From: an uncultured Pelagibacteraceae bacterium
GTDB taxonomy: Bacteria; Pseudomonadota; Alphaproteobacteria; Pelagibacterales; Pelagibacteraceae
Direction of reading: 5' to 3'
DNA length: 61,920 nucleotides
Assembly: GCA_902592675.1 (NCBI GenBank)
Contig: CACJFJ010000007.1
Location: 1 to 61,920 of the forward strand
In this document: one piece after another, positions 53,766 through 61,920 of the stretch
Numbering within the stretch: position 1 is the stretch's first letter
How the letters are laid out: each line of letters begins with the position of its first letter
The notes under the pieces: generated by a model
Told to the model about the DNA's origin: nothing
Seen by the model: the letters and a program-made list of their open reading frames with translations, nothing else
Database searches by the model: none
Position numbers and translations under genes: made by a program

Positions 53766-55580
53766 TTAATGTTGTTTTCCAAGGATCGATTTACCAGATG
53801 GTACACGAACCTCATCAACCATTTTTTGCGTTGCAGCACTAGGTTCTGAAGTAATTAAACTTACAACAACCATAGCTACTAAGCTGACAGCTGAACCGAA
53901 GATACCAAACGTTAACTGTGTAATACCTAGGAATCCACTTCCGCCGTTTCTTACCCAAATTAGGTAACCAGCACCAGAAATTAATCCTAAAGCCATACCA
54001 GCTATAGCACCTTCTCTGTTAGCTCTCTTCCACCATACACCAAGTACAAGTGGGAAGAACAATCCAGACATCGCAAAGTCAAATGCCCAGATTACTGAAC
54101 CTAAGATACCTTGGATCTCCATTGCTGCAATAGTTGCTCCAGCAAAACCAATCACTACAAGTAATACCCTTGCAACAACTAGTCTCTTAGCAGTCTCAGC
54201 TTTTGGATCGATGATCTTATAGTAAACATCGTGTGAGATTGCGTTTGCAATTGCTAAAATCAAACCATCAGCTGTTGACATGGCAGCAGCCATACCTCCA
54301 GCAGCAACCAGACCTGAGATTACGTACGGTAATCCAGCTATTTCTGGAGTTGCTAACACAACGGCTTTACCACCCATGAAAAACTCGTTTAATTCAAGAG
54401 TTCCATTTCCGTTAAAGTCGCTTACATACATTAAGTTTGCTTGGTTCCAGTTTTGATACCAATCTATCGCTTGAACTTCTGAAATTGATTTACCGATAAT
54501 ACCAGTTGGTAATGACGGGTCAATCAATGACAACTTAGACAGTGTAGCTAACATTGGAGCAGAAGAATAAAGTAGGAAGATAAAGAATAATGACCAACCT
54601 ACTGATTTTCTAGCTGCTTTTACACTTGGAGTAGTAAAATATCTCATCATAACGTGAGGCAATGAAGCTGTTCCCATCATCATCGCTAACGCTAATGAAA
54701 TAAATGCCCAAGGTGTTGCGTTCACCGCTGAGTGAGCTTTAGTTATTCCAGCCAAACCTTTTGGAACTTCTTTTAGATTTTCAGCAGAGTTTTTTACAAA
54801 ACCAAACTGAGCCTCTAATTCAGCTATTCTAGAAACTTCATCAGCTAACATAAAGTGTGGGAAGAAACCCGCACCCATTTTATTACTGATCCAGAATACT
54901 GGCAATAAGTAAGCTATGATTAGTACAATATACTGTGCTACCTGTGTCCAAGTTACTCCTCTCATACCACCAAGCATTGAACAAAGTAAGATACTTACTA
55001 GTCCAACATATACAGCGTATTGAAACGGAATATCAAGTGCAACAGATGCAATAGTACCTGTAGCGTTAATTTGAGCAGTCACATAGGTAAATGAAGCAAC
55101 GGTTAAAACCACTACTGCAAGAAACCTTGTTAAATTACCACCGTACCTTGTACCGATAAAATCTGGAACTGTGTAACAGCCAAATTTTCTCAAGTAAGGT
55201 GCTAATAAAGATGCAACTAATACATATCCACCAGTCCAACCTACAAGTAGTGCCATATAACCGTAACCCTTGAAATAAATACCACCTGCCATCGCAACGA
55301 ATGATGCACCAGACATCCAGTCTGCTGCAGTTGCCATTCCGTTGAACACGGTTGGTACTTGTCTTCCAGCTACGTAATAAGCGTCAGCTTGAGCTGTACG
55401 TGATAGATAACCAATTATAGCATAGATGGCTACTGTGAAGGCAACGAAACAAATTCCAATTGTTTTCGCTGTCATACCCATCTGCTCGGCAATTGACATA
55501 ATGATTATGAAACCTAAAAAACCACCTGTATAGATTCCATAAACTTTAGGTAAATTGTCTATAAAATTACCTTTAATCAT
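53766..55580 (-). CDS. Sodium:solute symporter, large subunit (ActP-like, probably acetate)
   Basis: A sodium-coupled uptake permease of the SSF family, 604 residues with about 13 membrane helices. Motifs: YVAGRQVPTVFNGMATAADWMSGASFV near residue 69, LLVGWTGGYVLVA, and the late motif GLVAAGGMAAAMSTADGLILAIANAISHD near 420. With the small subunit it matches the two-gene DUF4212/VC_2705-type symporters as I know them. The acs gene nearby suggests acetate or a related short acid as cargo. A loop at residues 388-399 has EF-hand spacing. Less AT-biased codons and a strong terminator imply high expression. It starts by a 1-base overlap with the small subunit. Confidence 0.87.
   Translation of the reverse strand: MIKGNFIDNLPKVYGIYTGGFLGFIIIMSIAEQMGMTAKTIGICFVAFTVAIYAIIGYLSRTAQADAYYVAGRQVPTVFNGMATAADWMSGASFVAMAGGIYFKGYGYMALLVGWTGGYVLVASLLAPYLRKFGCYTVPDFIGTRYGGNLTRFLAVVVLTVASFTYVTAQINATGTIASVALDIPFQYAVYVGLVSILLCSMLGGMRGVTWTQVAQYIVLIIAYLLPVFWISNKMGAGFFPHFMLADEVSRIAELEAQFGFVKNSAENLKEVPKGLAGITKAHSAVNATPWAFISLALAMMMGTASLPHVMMRYFTTPSVKAARKSVGWSLFFIFLLYSSAPMLATLSKLSLIDPSLPTGIIGKSISEVQAIDWYQNWNQANLMYVSDFNGNGTLELNEFFMGGKAVVLATPEIAGLPYVISGLVAAGGMAAAMSTADGLILAIANAISHDVYYKIIDPKAETAKRLVVARVLLVVIGFAGATIAAMEIQGILGSVIWAFDFAMSGLFFPLVLGVWWKRANREGAIAGMALGLISGAGYLIWVRNGGSGFLGITQLTFGIFGSAVSLVAMVVVSLITSEPSAATQKMVDEVRVPSGKSILGKQH
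54384..54419 (-). other. EF-hand-like calcium-binding loop coded within the symporter
   Basis: Residues 388-399 read DFNGNGTLELNE. They place Asp, Asn, Asn at loop positions 1, 3, 5, Gly at 6, Leu at 8 and Glu at 12, the exact EF-hand loop pattern. It sits in a hydrophilic stretch between membrane helices. A bound calcium ion is an inference; the pattern itself is plain in the sequence. Confidence 0.6.
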
Positions 55581-55840
55581 TAGTCATCTCCTCTTTCACT
55601 AAAGCCGAACTCTTCATCAATTTTTTCTTGTCTATTCGCAAACCAAAAAATTAAGATTACGAAAATTCCAAGAGATCCTTGACACGTGAACCAATAAGTT
55701 AACGGATAACCAAATGGTCCCGTAACTTCGTTCATTTCAGCCCCGAATAGGAAGATGCCAATTGAGAATACAAACCAGATTGCTAAAGTCATGAATAACA
55801 GACCTCTGGATTTTTCCCAGTGTTGTGCTTGTTTTGACAT
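55580..55840 (-). CDS. Sodium:solute symporter small subunit (DUF4212)
   Basis: The 86 residues have two membrane helices (GLLFMTLAIWFVFSIGIFLFG and GSLGIFVILIFWFANRQ) joined by a loop with FGYPLTYWFTCQG, and a charged C-terminus (KIDEEFGFSERGDD). This is the small partner that precedes VC_2705-type symporters; its stop overlaps the large-subunit start (TAATG). A purine-rich ribosome site (AGAGAGG) stands before the ATG, stronger than for most genes here. The 115-base divergent gap to the next gene likely holds its promoter, but I cannot name the elements. Confidence 0.88.
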   Translation of the reverse strand: MSKQAQHWEKSRGLLFMTLAIWFVFSIGIFLFGAEMNEVTGPFGYPLTYWFTCQGSLGIFVILIFWFANRQEKIDEEFGFSERGDD

Positions 55841-55955
55841 TTATACCTCTCTCTTTTTAGTTATAACTGGCCAAAACCATACCCATAATCAAAGAGATTT
55901 AAAGTGTTAAAATTGCTCATATTAGTGCAGTTTTTAGGGTATATATCAGGAAAAA

Positions 55956-56588
55956 GTGAATTTTATGGGAAAATATAAACTTACTTGGAAAGATCTGACT
56001 TGGCATGACTTTAAGACTTATCTTTTTGCCATGTTTAAAGCTTTTATTCCTAAGGGAAAAATAAGCAACTTAGATGAGCTTGAAGCTTTTATTCAAACAA
56101 AATCCGCATGGGTTAGTCAAGTAACACTTTATGGTTATCTTAAAACGAGAATGGGGACTAGGTACGTTCTTCATTTTGAGAATGATACTTTTATGGAGTC
56201 AGTAAACTTAGCAAAGTGGAATATTTATGCAGTGGCTCTTCAAGACCTGACTTTTTTTACATTTTCGATATTGAAGTCAAATTTTAATTATCAAAACACT
56301 GAAAAGGCAAAAGAAATATTTTTAAAAATTTTAGATGATGAGACCACAAATAAAATGCCAATTGATATTATAGAAAATGCGAAAAGAAACTTTGATGAAA
56401 GATTACAAAAAATTAATTGGGATAATCATCATAATGACCTTCCGTTTAATCCAAGTGCTTTATCATTATATAAGTGGGCGCCGATTGCAGAGGATTTAAA
56501 AAGTTTAGATCGAAAAATTGTTCTTAACTCAGTAATTTTAAAATGGGGTGTCGTAAAAAAAGAATTTAATGAAAGAATAAAGTTTTAA
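55956..56588 (+). CDS. Conserved protein of unknown function between symporter and acs genes
   Basis: I cannot assign a function. The protein has 210 residues from the GTG at 55956 (AGGA four bases upstream); an ATG at 55965 is the alternative. It has no signal peptide or clear membrane helix. The first half is the more distinctive: [26 protein letters not shown], then [28 protein letters not shown] with a dense block of aromatic and basic residues. The tail [31 protein letters not shown] is also distinctive. I believe similar proteins are widespread in alphaproteobacteria. Its neighbours suggest a link to acetate metabolism or to the membrane. The stop overlaps that of acs (shared TTAA). Confidence 0.75.
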   Translation: MNFMGKYKLTWKDLTWHDFKTYLFAMFKAFIPKGKISNLDELEAFIQTKSAWVSQVTLYGYLKTRMGTRYVLHFENDTFMESVNLAKWNIYAVALQDLTFFTFSILKSNFNYQNTEKAKEIFLKILDDETTNKMPIDIIENAKRNFDERLQKINWDNHHNDLPFNPSALSLYKWAPIAEDLKSLDRKIVLNSVILKWGVVKKEFNERIKF

Positions 56589-58663
56589 GTATTTTTTCTA
56601 TTCTCAACTAAACTAGTAACTACACTTGGATCAGCAAGAGTTGTTGTGTCACCTAATTGTTCGTGTTCGTTAGCAGCTATCTTTCTTAAAATTCTTCTCA
56701 TAATTTTTCCAGACCTTGTTTTAGGTAATCCTGGGGAAAAATGTATAAGATCTGGTGTTGCAAGTGGTCCGATTTGTTTTCTCACCCAAAGTTTTAGATC
56801 TCTTTCTAGCTCCCCTGACTCATTTTCGCCCGCATTTAAAGTTACATAACAATACAAACCATTCCCTTTTATATCATGAGGATATCCAACTACAGCTGCC
56901 TCAGCAACCTTAGGATGTGCAACAAAAGCACTTTCTATTTCTGCTGTACCAAGATTATGTCCAGATACGATTATTACATCATCTACTCTTCCTGTGATCC
57001 AATAGTACCCGTCTTTATCCCTTTTACATCCATCTCCTGTAAAATATTTCCCATCAAATTGTGAGAAGTAGGTATCAATAAACCTTTGATGATCTCCATA
57101 AACAGTACGCATTTGCCCTGGCCAAGATTGAGCAATACAAAGTCTTCCTTCTCCCGCCCCTTTAATCTCTTTTCCATCTTTATCTACAATAACAGGTTTT
57201 ATTCCATAAAACGGTTTTGTAGCTGATCCAGGTTTTAAAGGTATGGCTCCGGTTTGAGGAGAAATCAATATCCCCCCCGTTTCCGTTTGCCACCATGTAT
57301 CTACAATTGGACATCTAGAATTTCCAACAGTTTTGTAATACCACATCCAAGCTTCAGGATTAATGGGTTCACCAACAGTTCCTAATAATTTTAAAGATTT
57401 TCTTGATGTTTTTTTTACTGGATCGCTTCCTTCACGCATTAAAGCTCTAATAGCAGTTGGAGCAGTATAAAAAGTATTTACTTTATATTTATCAACAATT
57501 TGCCACCACCTTGAACTGTCAGGATAATTAGGAACTCCCTCAAACATTATTGTAGTTGCTCCATTTGAAAGTGGTCCATAAATTATATAACTGTGTCCGG
57601 TAACCCACCCAATGTCTGCTGTACACCAATAAATATCTTTAGGTTTATAATTAAAAATATATTGATGTGTCATTGATGCATACACCATATATCCACCTGT
57701 CGTATGCAAAACTCCTTTGGGTTTTCCAGTAGAACCAGAGGTATATAGAATAAAAAGTGGATCCTCTGCGTTCATTTCTTCTGGTTCACAATGATTTGAA
57801 ACATCTTTTATTAATTCGTGATACCAAACATCACGTTCATTATTCCAAAAAACGTAGTTACCAGTTCTTTTAACCACTATACATTTTTTTACATTAGGAC
57901 AATTAGTTAAGGCCTCGTCTGTTGTTGCTTTAAGAGGAATAGTTTTTCCACCCCTTATACCCTCATCTGCAGTTATTATATATTCAGATTCACAATCATT
58001 AACTCTTCCGGAAATAGATTCTGCTGAAAAACCGCCAAAAATTATAGAGTGTATTGCGCCTATTCTAGCACATGCTAACATTAATATTGCCAGTTCAGGT
58101 ATCATAGTCAAGTATATAGTCACTCGATCACCTTTTTTGATACCCAACTTTTTTAATCCATTAGCTGCTTTTGAAACTTTTTGGTGAAGTTGTTTATAAG
58201 AGATTTTTTGATTATCTTTTGGATCATCACCAACCCAAATAATTGCAGTTTTATCTTTTTTGTCTTTTAAATGTCTATCTATACAATTTGCAGACGCATT
58301 TAGGGTCCCATCTTCATACCATTTAATTTTAACTTCGTTTTTACTATATTTAACATCTTTTATTTTTTTGTAAGGCTTAATCCATGTTATTCTTTTTCCC
58401 TCTTTTTTCCAAAAAGCATTATTGTTCTTTATAGATTCACTGTATTTATTTTGGTATTGAGATTTATTAGCCAGGCTAGCTTTAACCCATTCTGGTTTTG
58501 TTTTAAAAATAGTTTCTTGAGAAGTTGAATTGGCACTTTTTTTTTCTTTGGAAACAAGTTTACTTTTCCTTCTCTTTGATATTACTTTTCTTTTTTTCGA
58601 GGACTTCTTCTTTTTACGATTTTTTTTCTTTTTTTTTGCCATAATTTTTTTTCTGTTAAACAT
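56585..58663 (-). CDS. acs: Acetyl-CoA synthetase Acs with lysine-rich N-terminal extension
   Basis: Activates acetate to acetyl-CoA via acetyl-AMP. The 692 residues include [20 protein letters not shown] near residue 105, [19 protein letters not shown] near 300 (AMP-binding), [13 protein letters not shown] near 449, [25 protein letters not shown] near 536, and [15 protein letters not shown] near 650, where the Lys is the known acetylation site. The first about 45 residues are mostly Lys, Arg and Ser and are not part of normal Acs (usual about 650). A start at 58642 is possible, but both ATGs keep the extension. It lies beside the EVE gene and near the symporter. Confidence 0.94.
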   Translation of the reverse strand: MFNRKKIMAKKKKKNRKKKKSSKKRKVISKRRKSKLVSKEKKSANSTSQETIFKTKPEWVKASLANKSQYQNKYSESIKNNNAFWKKEGKRITWIKPYKKIKDVKYSKNEVKIKWYEDGTLNASANCIDRHLKDKKDKTAIIWVGDDPKDNQKISYKQLHQKVSKAANGLKKLGIKKGDRVTIYLTMIPELAILMLACARIGAIHSIIFGGFSAESISGRVNDCESEYIITADEGIRGGKTIPLKATTDEALTNCPNVKKCIVVKRTGNYVFWNNERDVWYHELIKDVSNHCEPEEMNAEDPLFILYTSGSTGKPKGVLHTTGGYMVYASMTHQYIFNYKPKDIYWCTADIGWVTGHSYIIYGPLSNGATTIMFEGVPNYPDSSRWWQIVDKYKVNTFYTAPTAIRALMREGSDPVKKTSRKSLKLLGTVGEPINPEAWMWYYKTVGNSRCPIVDTWWQTETGGILISPQTGAIPLKPGSATKPFYGIKPVIVDKDGKEIKGAGEGRLCIAQSWPGQMRTVYGDHQRFIDTYFSQFDGKYFTGDGCKRDKDGYYWITGRVDDVIIVSGHNLGTAEIESAFVAHPKVAEAAVVGYPHDIKGNGLYCYVTLNAGENESGELERDLKLWVRKQIGPLATPDLIHFSPGLPKTRSGKIMRRILRKIAANEHEQLGDTTTLADPSVVTSLVENRKNT

Positions 58664-59069
58664 TACCCATGTTATTTAAAATTTTCCAGCTTTTAGAATC
58701 TATTGGCATAACTGATAATCTACTTTGTTTGATAAGAGATAAATGGCTTAATTCCTTGTTTTTTTTAATCTTCTCTAGGCTTACGGGTTTTTTTAATTTT
58801 TTTACAAATCTCACTGTAATTGCAACAAATTTACCAGATTTGTCAGTTTTATCTGAGTAATGTTCTTCAATTACTTTTACTATTCCAACGATTTCTTTCC
58901 CAATATTTGAATGATAAAAAAAACATAAATCTCCTTTCTTCATAGATTTTAAATTATTAGCTGCTTGATAATTTCTTACTCCATCCCACGACGCTCCTTT
59001 TAAACCTGATTTTTTTTGTTGATCTATTGACCAAACATCTGGTTCTGATTTTAATAACCAATATTTCAT
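58656..59069 (-). CDS. EVE-domain protein (PUA-like, thymocyte nuclear protein 1 type)
   Basis: The 137 residues begin [16 protein letters not shown], the standard EVE opening. [28 protein letters not shown] near residue 29 includes the conserved VRNYxARNxL and H-S motifs, and [12 protein letters not shown] comes near the end. EVE domains bind modified bases in nucleic acids in the cases studied; the natural role here is unknown. It overlaps the start of acs by up to 8 bases and follows the glycosyltransferase-like gene with no gap. Confidence 0.92.
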   Translation of the reverse strand: MKYWLLKSEPDVWSIDQQKKSGLKGASWDGVRNYQAANNLKSMKKGDLCFFYHSNIGKEIVGIVKVIEEHYSDKTDKSGKFVAITVRFVKKLKKPVSLEKIKKNKELSHLSLIKQSRLSVMPIDSKSWKILNNMGNV

Positions 59070-59972
59070 TCAATTATCTTCAATATAAATTTCTTCTTTA
59101 AAATTCCTGAGAAAGACTAATTTACTTTCTTTTAAAGTATATAAACTTTTAGTTTTCACATCAATAATACTAAATGCTAGATCTTTTTTTCTTCTTCTAA
59201 TTCCTAATTTTGTCTCATCAAATCGATCGAGGTTATAAATATTCTTTAATGTAAATTTTTGTCTGTTAGAAATATTGTCAGGATGATCAATGATAGGTTT
59301 TGTGAAAATCCAAAATCTACATCTACAGTAACTTTTGTCTAACCAATAAGCTTTTATTTTTTTAGAGTCGTTTTTAATGTTATTAAAAGTAAAGTCTAAT
59401 GTTTGGTCATCTGGACTTTTAGGATAAAGAGATATATTTTTCATCCATTTATTTAAGATTTCTTTTGAAATTTTTGACTTTGAGTGAAAACTCACACCTC
59501 CAGATGAATATAGCTGTGTATTGGTGTCGTTAAAATAATCTATACTGTGAGTCCTTTTGTAAAATTTATAAACTTTTCCATTAATTGTGGCTTTAACGGG
59601 CTGGTAAGCATCGTTATCTTTATCTTCAAACCAGTTATAAATTGCAAAATCGATTTTTTTTTTTTCGAAAAAAAAAACTTTATGAGGCTTTTCTTTAAAA
59701 ACCATATCAACATCTACGTATAATACCGAAGTGTTTAATTCTTCAATACTGTTCAAAATTAAACTTGGTTGGCTGTAAGAGACGTCATCATTGCCTTTAA
59801 TACTTTTTGAGAAATGAATATTGGGAATTTTATAAATTTTATAGTTTAAATCAAAATTATTAAGAGAGCAGATAAGCCTGTCAGCTTTCTGAATATAATT
59901 CTCAGTAAAAAAACTTATTATTGTGAAATTATTTTTATTATGAATATTTTCTTTATATATTTCTTTTAACAT
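59070..59972 (-). CDS. Glycosyltransferase-like protein (GT-A fold, nucleotide-diphospho-sugar type)
   Basis: The 300 residues look like a GT-A sugar transferase. FTIISFFTENYIQKADRLICSLNNF opens a nucleotide-binding sheet, NTSVLYVDVDMVFKEKP near residue 88 holds a D-x-D metal motif, and SSGGVSFHSKSKISKEILNKW near 163 and SPDDQTLDFTFNN near 190 fit the second half. There is no signal peptide. The donor and acceptor are unknown. It stands between tsaD and the EVE gene, where gpsA and a YciI-type gene stand in many alphaproteobacteria. This looks like a local replacement or insertion. Confidence 0.65.
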   Translation of the reverse strand: MLKEIYKENIHNKNNFTIISFFTENYIQKADRLICSLNNFDLNYKIYKIPNIHFSKSIKGNDDVSYSQPSLILNSIEELNTSVLYVDVDMVFKEKPHKVFFFEKKKIDFAIYNWFEDKDNDAYQPVKATINGKVYKFYKRTHSIDYFNDTNTQLYSSGGVSFHSKSKISKEILNKWMKNISLYPKSPDDQTLDFTFNNIKNDSKKIKAYWLDKSYCRCRFWIFTKPIIDHPDNISNRQKFTLKNIYNLDRFDETKLGIRRRKKDLAFSIIDVKTKSLYTLKESKLVFLRNFKEEIYIEDN

Positions 59973-59983
59973 GTCTCAAAAAA

Positions 59984-61057
59984 TTAAATTTTTACTCCAG
60001 CACCTTTAAGAAATTTGGCATCTTCATCTAATTGCCATCTTGGTAAAGTTGGAAAGTCAAGACTATCAAATTTTTTCTGTTTAAATTTTTCCAAACCAAC
60101 CAGGGCTATCATTGCAGCATTATCACCACAAAGTTCAATTGGAGGAAAAATATTTTCATAATTTTCTTCTTTACATAAATTTGTAAGAATTGACCTAATT
60201 TTTTTATTTGACGCAACTCCACCAGCAACAACAAAAACCTTTTTTTTTGGTTTTAATTTTTTTTCAAATTCTTCAAACGCAATTTTAGTTTTTTTATATA
60301 AAATTTCCTCAATAGTTTTTTGAAATGAGGCAGCAAGATCGAATTTATCTTTTTGCGTTTTTATTTTCTTGGAGATTCTTAAAATTGCTGTTTTAAGGCC
60401 TGCAAATGATAAATTGCAACCACCTTTATTTATTATTGGTTTTGGTAAATCAAATTTATTTGGGTTTCCTTTTTTTGCAAGAATTTCAATTTGTGGACCA
60501 CCTGGAAAATCAATTCCCAAAAGTTTTGCAGTTTTATCGAATGCTTCACCTAGTGCGTCATCAATAGTTGTTCCCAATCTTTTATATTTTCCAAAATTTT
60601 CAACGCTTAAAAATTGAGAATGACCCCCTGAAATTAACAACAACAAATATGGAAAATTTAATTTAGTATTAAGCTTTGGACTTAAAGCATGACCTTCTAA
60701 ATGATTGACTGATATAAATGGTTTATCTAAGGATACAGAAAGAGCTTTGGCAAAGCTTAAACCAACTGATAAGCATACTACTAAACCTGGTCCAGCAGTT
60801 GAAGCAATTGCATCAACATCTTCTATTTTTTTTCCACTCTCTTCAATTGCTTTTTTTACAATTAAATCAATTTTTTCTAAGTGTGATCGAGCCGCTAATT
60901 CAGGAACAACTCCACCAAATTCTTTATGCACATCTACTTGACTTGATACGATATTAGATAAAATTTTTGGCTCTCCCCATTCATTTTCAGAAACAATTGA
61001 TGCGGCTGTCTCGTCACAGCTGGTTTCAATTCCAAGAATCAAGGGTTTTTTGTTCAT
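59984..61057 (-). CDS. tsaD: tRNA N6-threonylcarbamoyladenosine transferase TsaD
   Basis: Transfers threonylcarbamoyl to A37 of ANN-decoding tRNAs. The 357 residues start ILGIETSCDETAASIV, have PELAARSHLEKI near residue 53 and the metal site VNHLEGHALSP near 122. SGGHSQFLSV is near 144, DDALGEAFDKTAKLLG near 167 and VVAGGVASNKKIR near 275. CGDNAAMIALVGLE near 309 completes the set. It is divergent from hemC with 53 bases between starts, an arrangement shared with other alphaproteobacteria. Confidence 0.97.
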   Translation of the reverse strand: MNKKPLILGIETSCDETAASIVSENEWGEPKILSNIVSSQVDVHKEFGGVVPELAARSHLEKIDLIVKKAIEESGKKIEDVDAIASTAGPGLVVCLSVGLSFAKALSVSLDKPFISVNHLEGHALSPKLNTKLNFPYLLLLISGGHSQFLSVENFGKYKRLGTTIDDALGEAFDKTAKLLGIDFPGGPQIEILAKKGNPNKFDLPKPIINKGGCNLSFAGLKTAILRISKKIKTQKDKFDLAASFQKTIEEILYKKTKIAFEEFEKKLKPKKKVFVVAGGVASNKKIRSILTNLCKEENYENIFPPIELCGDNAAMIALVGLEKFKQKKFDSLDFPTLPRWQLDEDAKFLKGAGVKI

Positions 61058-61110
61058 TTAATTGTTTCTAATAGTTGCACAATTTTATTACAACTGTGAA
61101 ATAAAAAATT

Positions 61111-61920
61111 ATGAAAAAAGAAAAGATTGTTATAGGGACAAGGGGCAGTAAATTAGCTCTTATCTATGCTGAAAAAGCTAAAGAGGCAATATTGAATAAT
61201 TCAAATTACTTAGAAAATGAAGTTATCATCAAGTCTATTGCTACTAAAGGTGATCAAGTTCAAGATCAAAGGCTATCTGAATTTGGAGGCAAAGGTTTAT
61301 TTTCTAGCAATATAGAAAAAAAACTCCAAGAAAAAGATATTGATATAGCAGTTCATGCTCTTAAAGATTTACCAGCCATTGAAACAAATGGATTGATAAC
61401 TGATACTTTTTTAGAAAGAAATAATCCAAAAGAAATATTGATTTCTAAAGATAAAAAAAAATTAAAAGATTTAAATAGTAGATCAATTATAGGGACATCT
61501 TCATATAGAAGAGAATTTCAAATTAAAAAAATAAGACCCGATCTTCATTGTAAGCTCATTAGAGGCAACATTGATACTAGAATTCAAAAATTAAAAGATG
61601 GTTTATATGATGCAATTATTTTGTCTTACGCAGGAATAAAACATTTAGAACTCGAAAATGAAATATCTGAAACATTTACAACTGACGAAATAATTCCAAG
61701 CGCTGGTCAGGGTATTATTGCGCTACAATGTAGGGAAGACGATCAAGAGACAATCTCTCTTTTAAAAAAAATTAATCATAAAGAAACGTATAAGAGAGCT
61801 CACGCAGAAAGAAATATATTGAAAGTTTTAGAGGGTGATTGTGAAACTGCAGTAGGCGCACATTCTAAAATTGACGGAGAGAGTATCATTGTTGAAGCAG
61901 AACTTTTTTCTTTGGATGGA
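61111..61920 (+). CDS. hemC: Porphobilinogen deaminase HemC, cut by window edge
   Basis: Links four porphobilinogen units into hydroxymethylbilane in heme synthesis. The visible 270 residues (usual total about 300-310) start IVIGTRGSKLALIYAEKA, with SEFGGKGLFSSNIEKKL near residue 53 and AVHALKDLPA near 82. GTSSYRREFQIKKI is near 130 and IIRGNIDTRIQKL near 150. AGQGIIALQCRED is near 200. Cys244 in LEGDCETAVGAH anchors the dipyrromethane cofactor. The gene runs off the right edge. Confidence 0.96.
   Translation, partial: MKKEKIVIGTRGSKLALIYAEKAKEAILNNSNYLENEVIIKSIATKGDQVQDQRLSEFGGKGLFSSNIEKKLQEKDIDIAVHALKDLPAIETNGLITDTFLERNNPKEILISKDKKKLKDLNSRSIIGTSSYRREFQIKKIRPDLHCKLIRGNIDTRIQKLKDGLYDAIILSYAGIKHLELENEISETFTTDEIIPSAGQGIIALQCREDDQETISLLKKINHKETYKRAHAERNILKVLEGDCETAVGAHSKIDGESIIVEAELFSLDG

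Noticed and set aside
55675..55695. CACGTG-centred sequence in the symporter small-subunit gene, possible second parS
   Set aside because: Only the central six to eight bases match; the flanks differ from TGTTTCACGTGAAACA at several positions.
1..61920. Mobile elements, phage genes, toxin-antitoxin pairs, CRISPR repeats or riboswitches
   Set aside because: I saw no transposase, integrase or direct-repeat array. The gaps are too short or lack recognisable riboswitch structure. The window is core genome.

Overview
The window is a gene-dense stretch of very AT-rich chromosome from an alphaproteobacterium. Its gene content, protein sequences and extreme compaction point to the SAR11 clade (Pelagibacterales, Candidatus Pelagibacter-like). 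I identified it by reading protein motifs and gene order; no database search was run. It reads as core genome: I see no insertion sequence, prophage, integrase, CRISPR array or rRNA. The one tRNA is tRNA-Gly(GCC). No gene-free stretch exceeds 300 bases; the longest, 281 bases, is a probable replication origin.

Layout, left to right. 1-6 kb: lipid II flippase MurJ (cut by the edge), malic enzyme MaeB, and an envelope cluster of a BON lipoprotein, RsmI and an LpoA-like periplasmic protein, then RdgB. 6-12.5 kb: grpE-dnaK-dnaJ chaperones, a tiny membrane protein, dapB, nth, a PfkB sugar kinase and a very small ArfA-like ribosome rescue gene with a TTG start. 12.5-17.5 kb: an orphan winged-helix regulator, an L,D-transpeptidase, a YggS protein, a degenerate ThiE/TenI protein, a TPR-sulfotransferase and a major porin. 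17.5-22 kb: DUF3576 lipoprotein-leuS-lptE-holA.

22-37 kb is the origin-proximal block. On the minus strand run hemE-hemH-hemJ-rho-(GT41 glycosyltransferase)-mnmE-mnmG-rsmG-parA-parB. On the plus strand run ppsR-like-maf-aroE-coaE-dnaQ. Between hemE and the ppsR-like gene lies an AT-rich spacer with DnaA-box-like repeats, at the position of the Caulobacter and Rickettsia origins. A near-perfect parS site sits inside rsmG about 9 kb away.

37-49 kb: secB, fxsA, a Tim44-like gene, smr, hslVU, hisBHAFE, a HIT protein and a GNAT protein, then lolA-ftsK, a UbiH-type hydroxylase and a LON-domain protein. 49-61.9 kb: tRNA-Gly with a pterin dehydratase gene 5 bases behind it, purH-heparinase-rpe, a YggT-like protein, a two-subunit acetate-type symporter, an unknown conserved protein, acs, an EVE protein, a glycosyltransferase-like gene, tsaD, and hemC (cut by the edge).

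How it fits together. Chromosome replication and segregation (oriC, parS, ParAB, FtsK), heme synthesis (hemE, hemH, hemJ, hemC) and protein quality control (DnaK system, HslVU, ArfA) are all represented. Acetate uptake and activation (symporter plus Acs) form a small metabolic unit. The grpE, dnaK and hslV genes share a sigma-32-like promoter with near-constant spacing. Almost every convergent gene pair overlaps or abuts. The only clear intrinsic terminators follow the porin and the symporter, so Rho, encoded here, probably terminates most transcripts.
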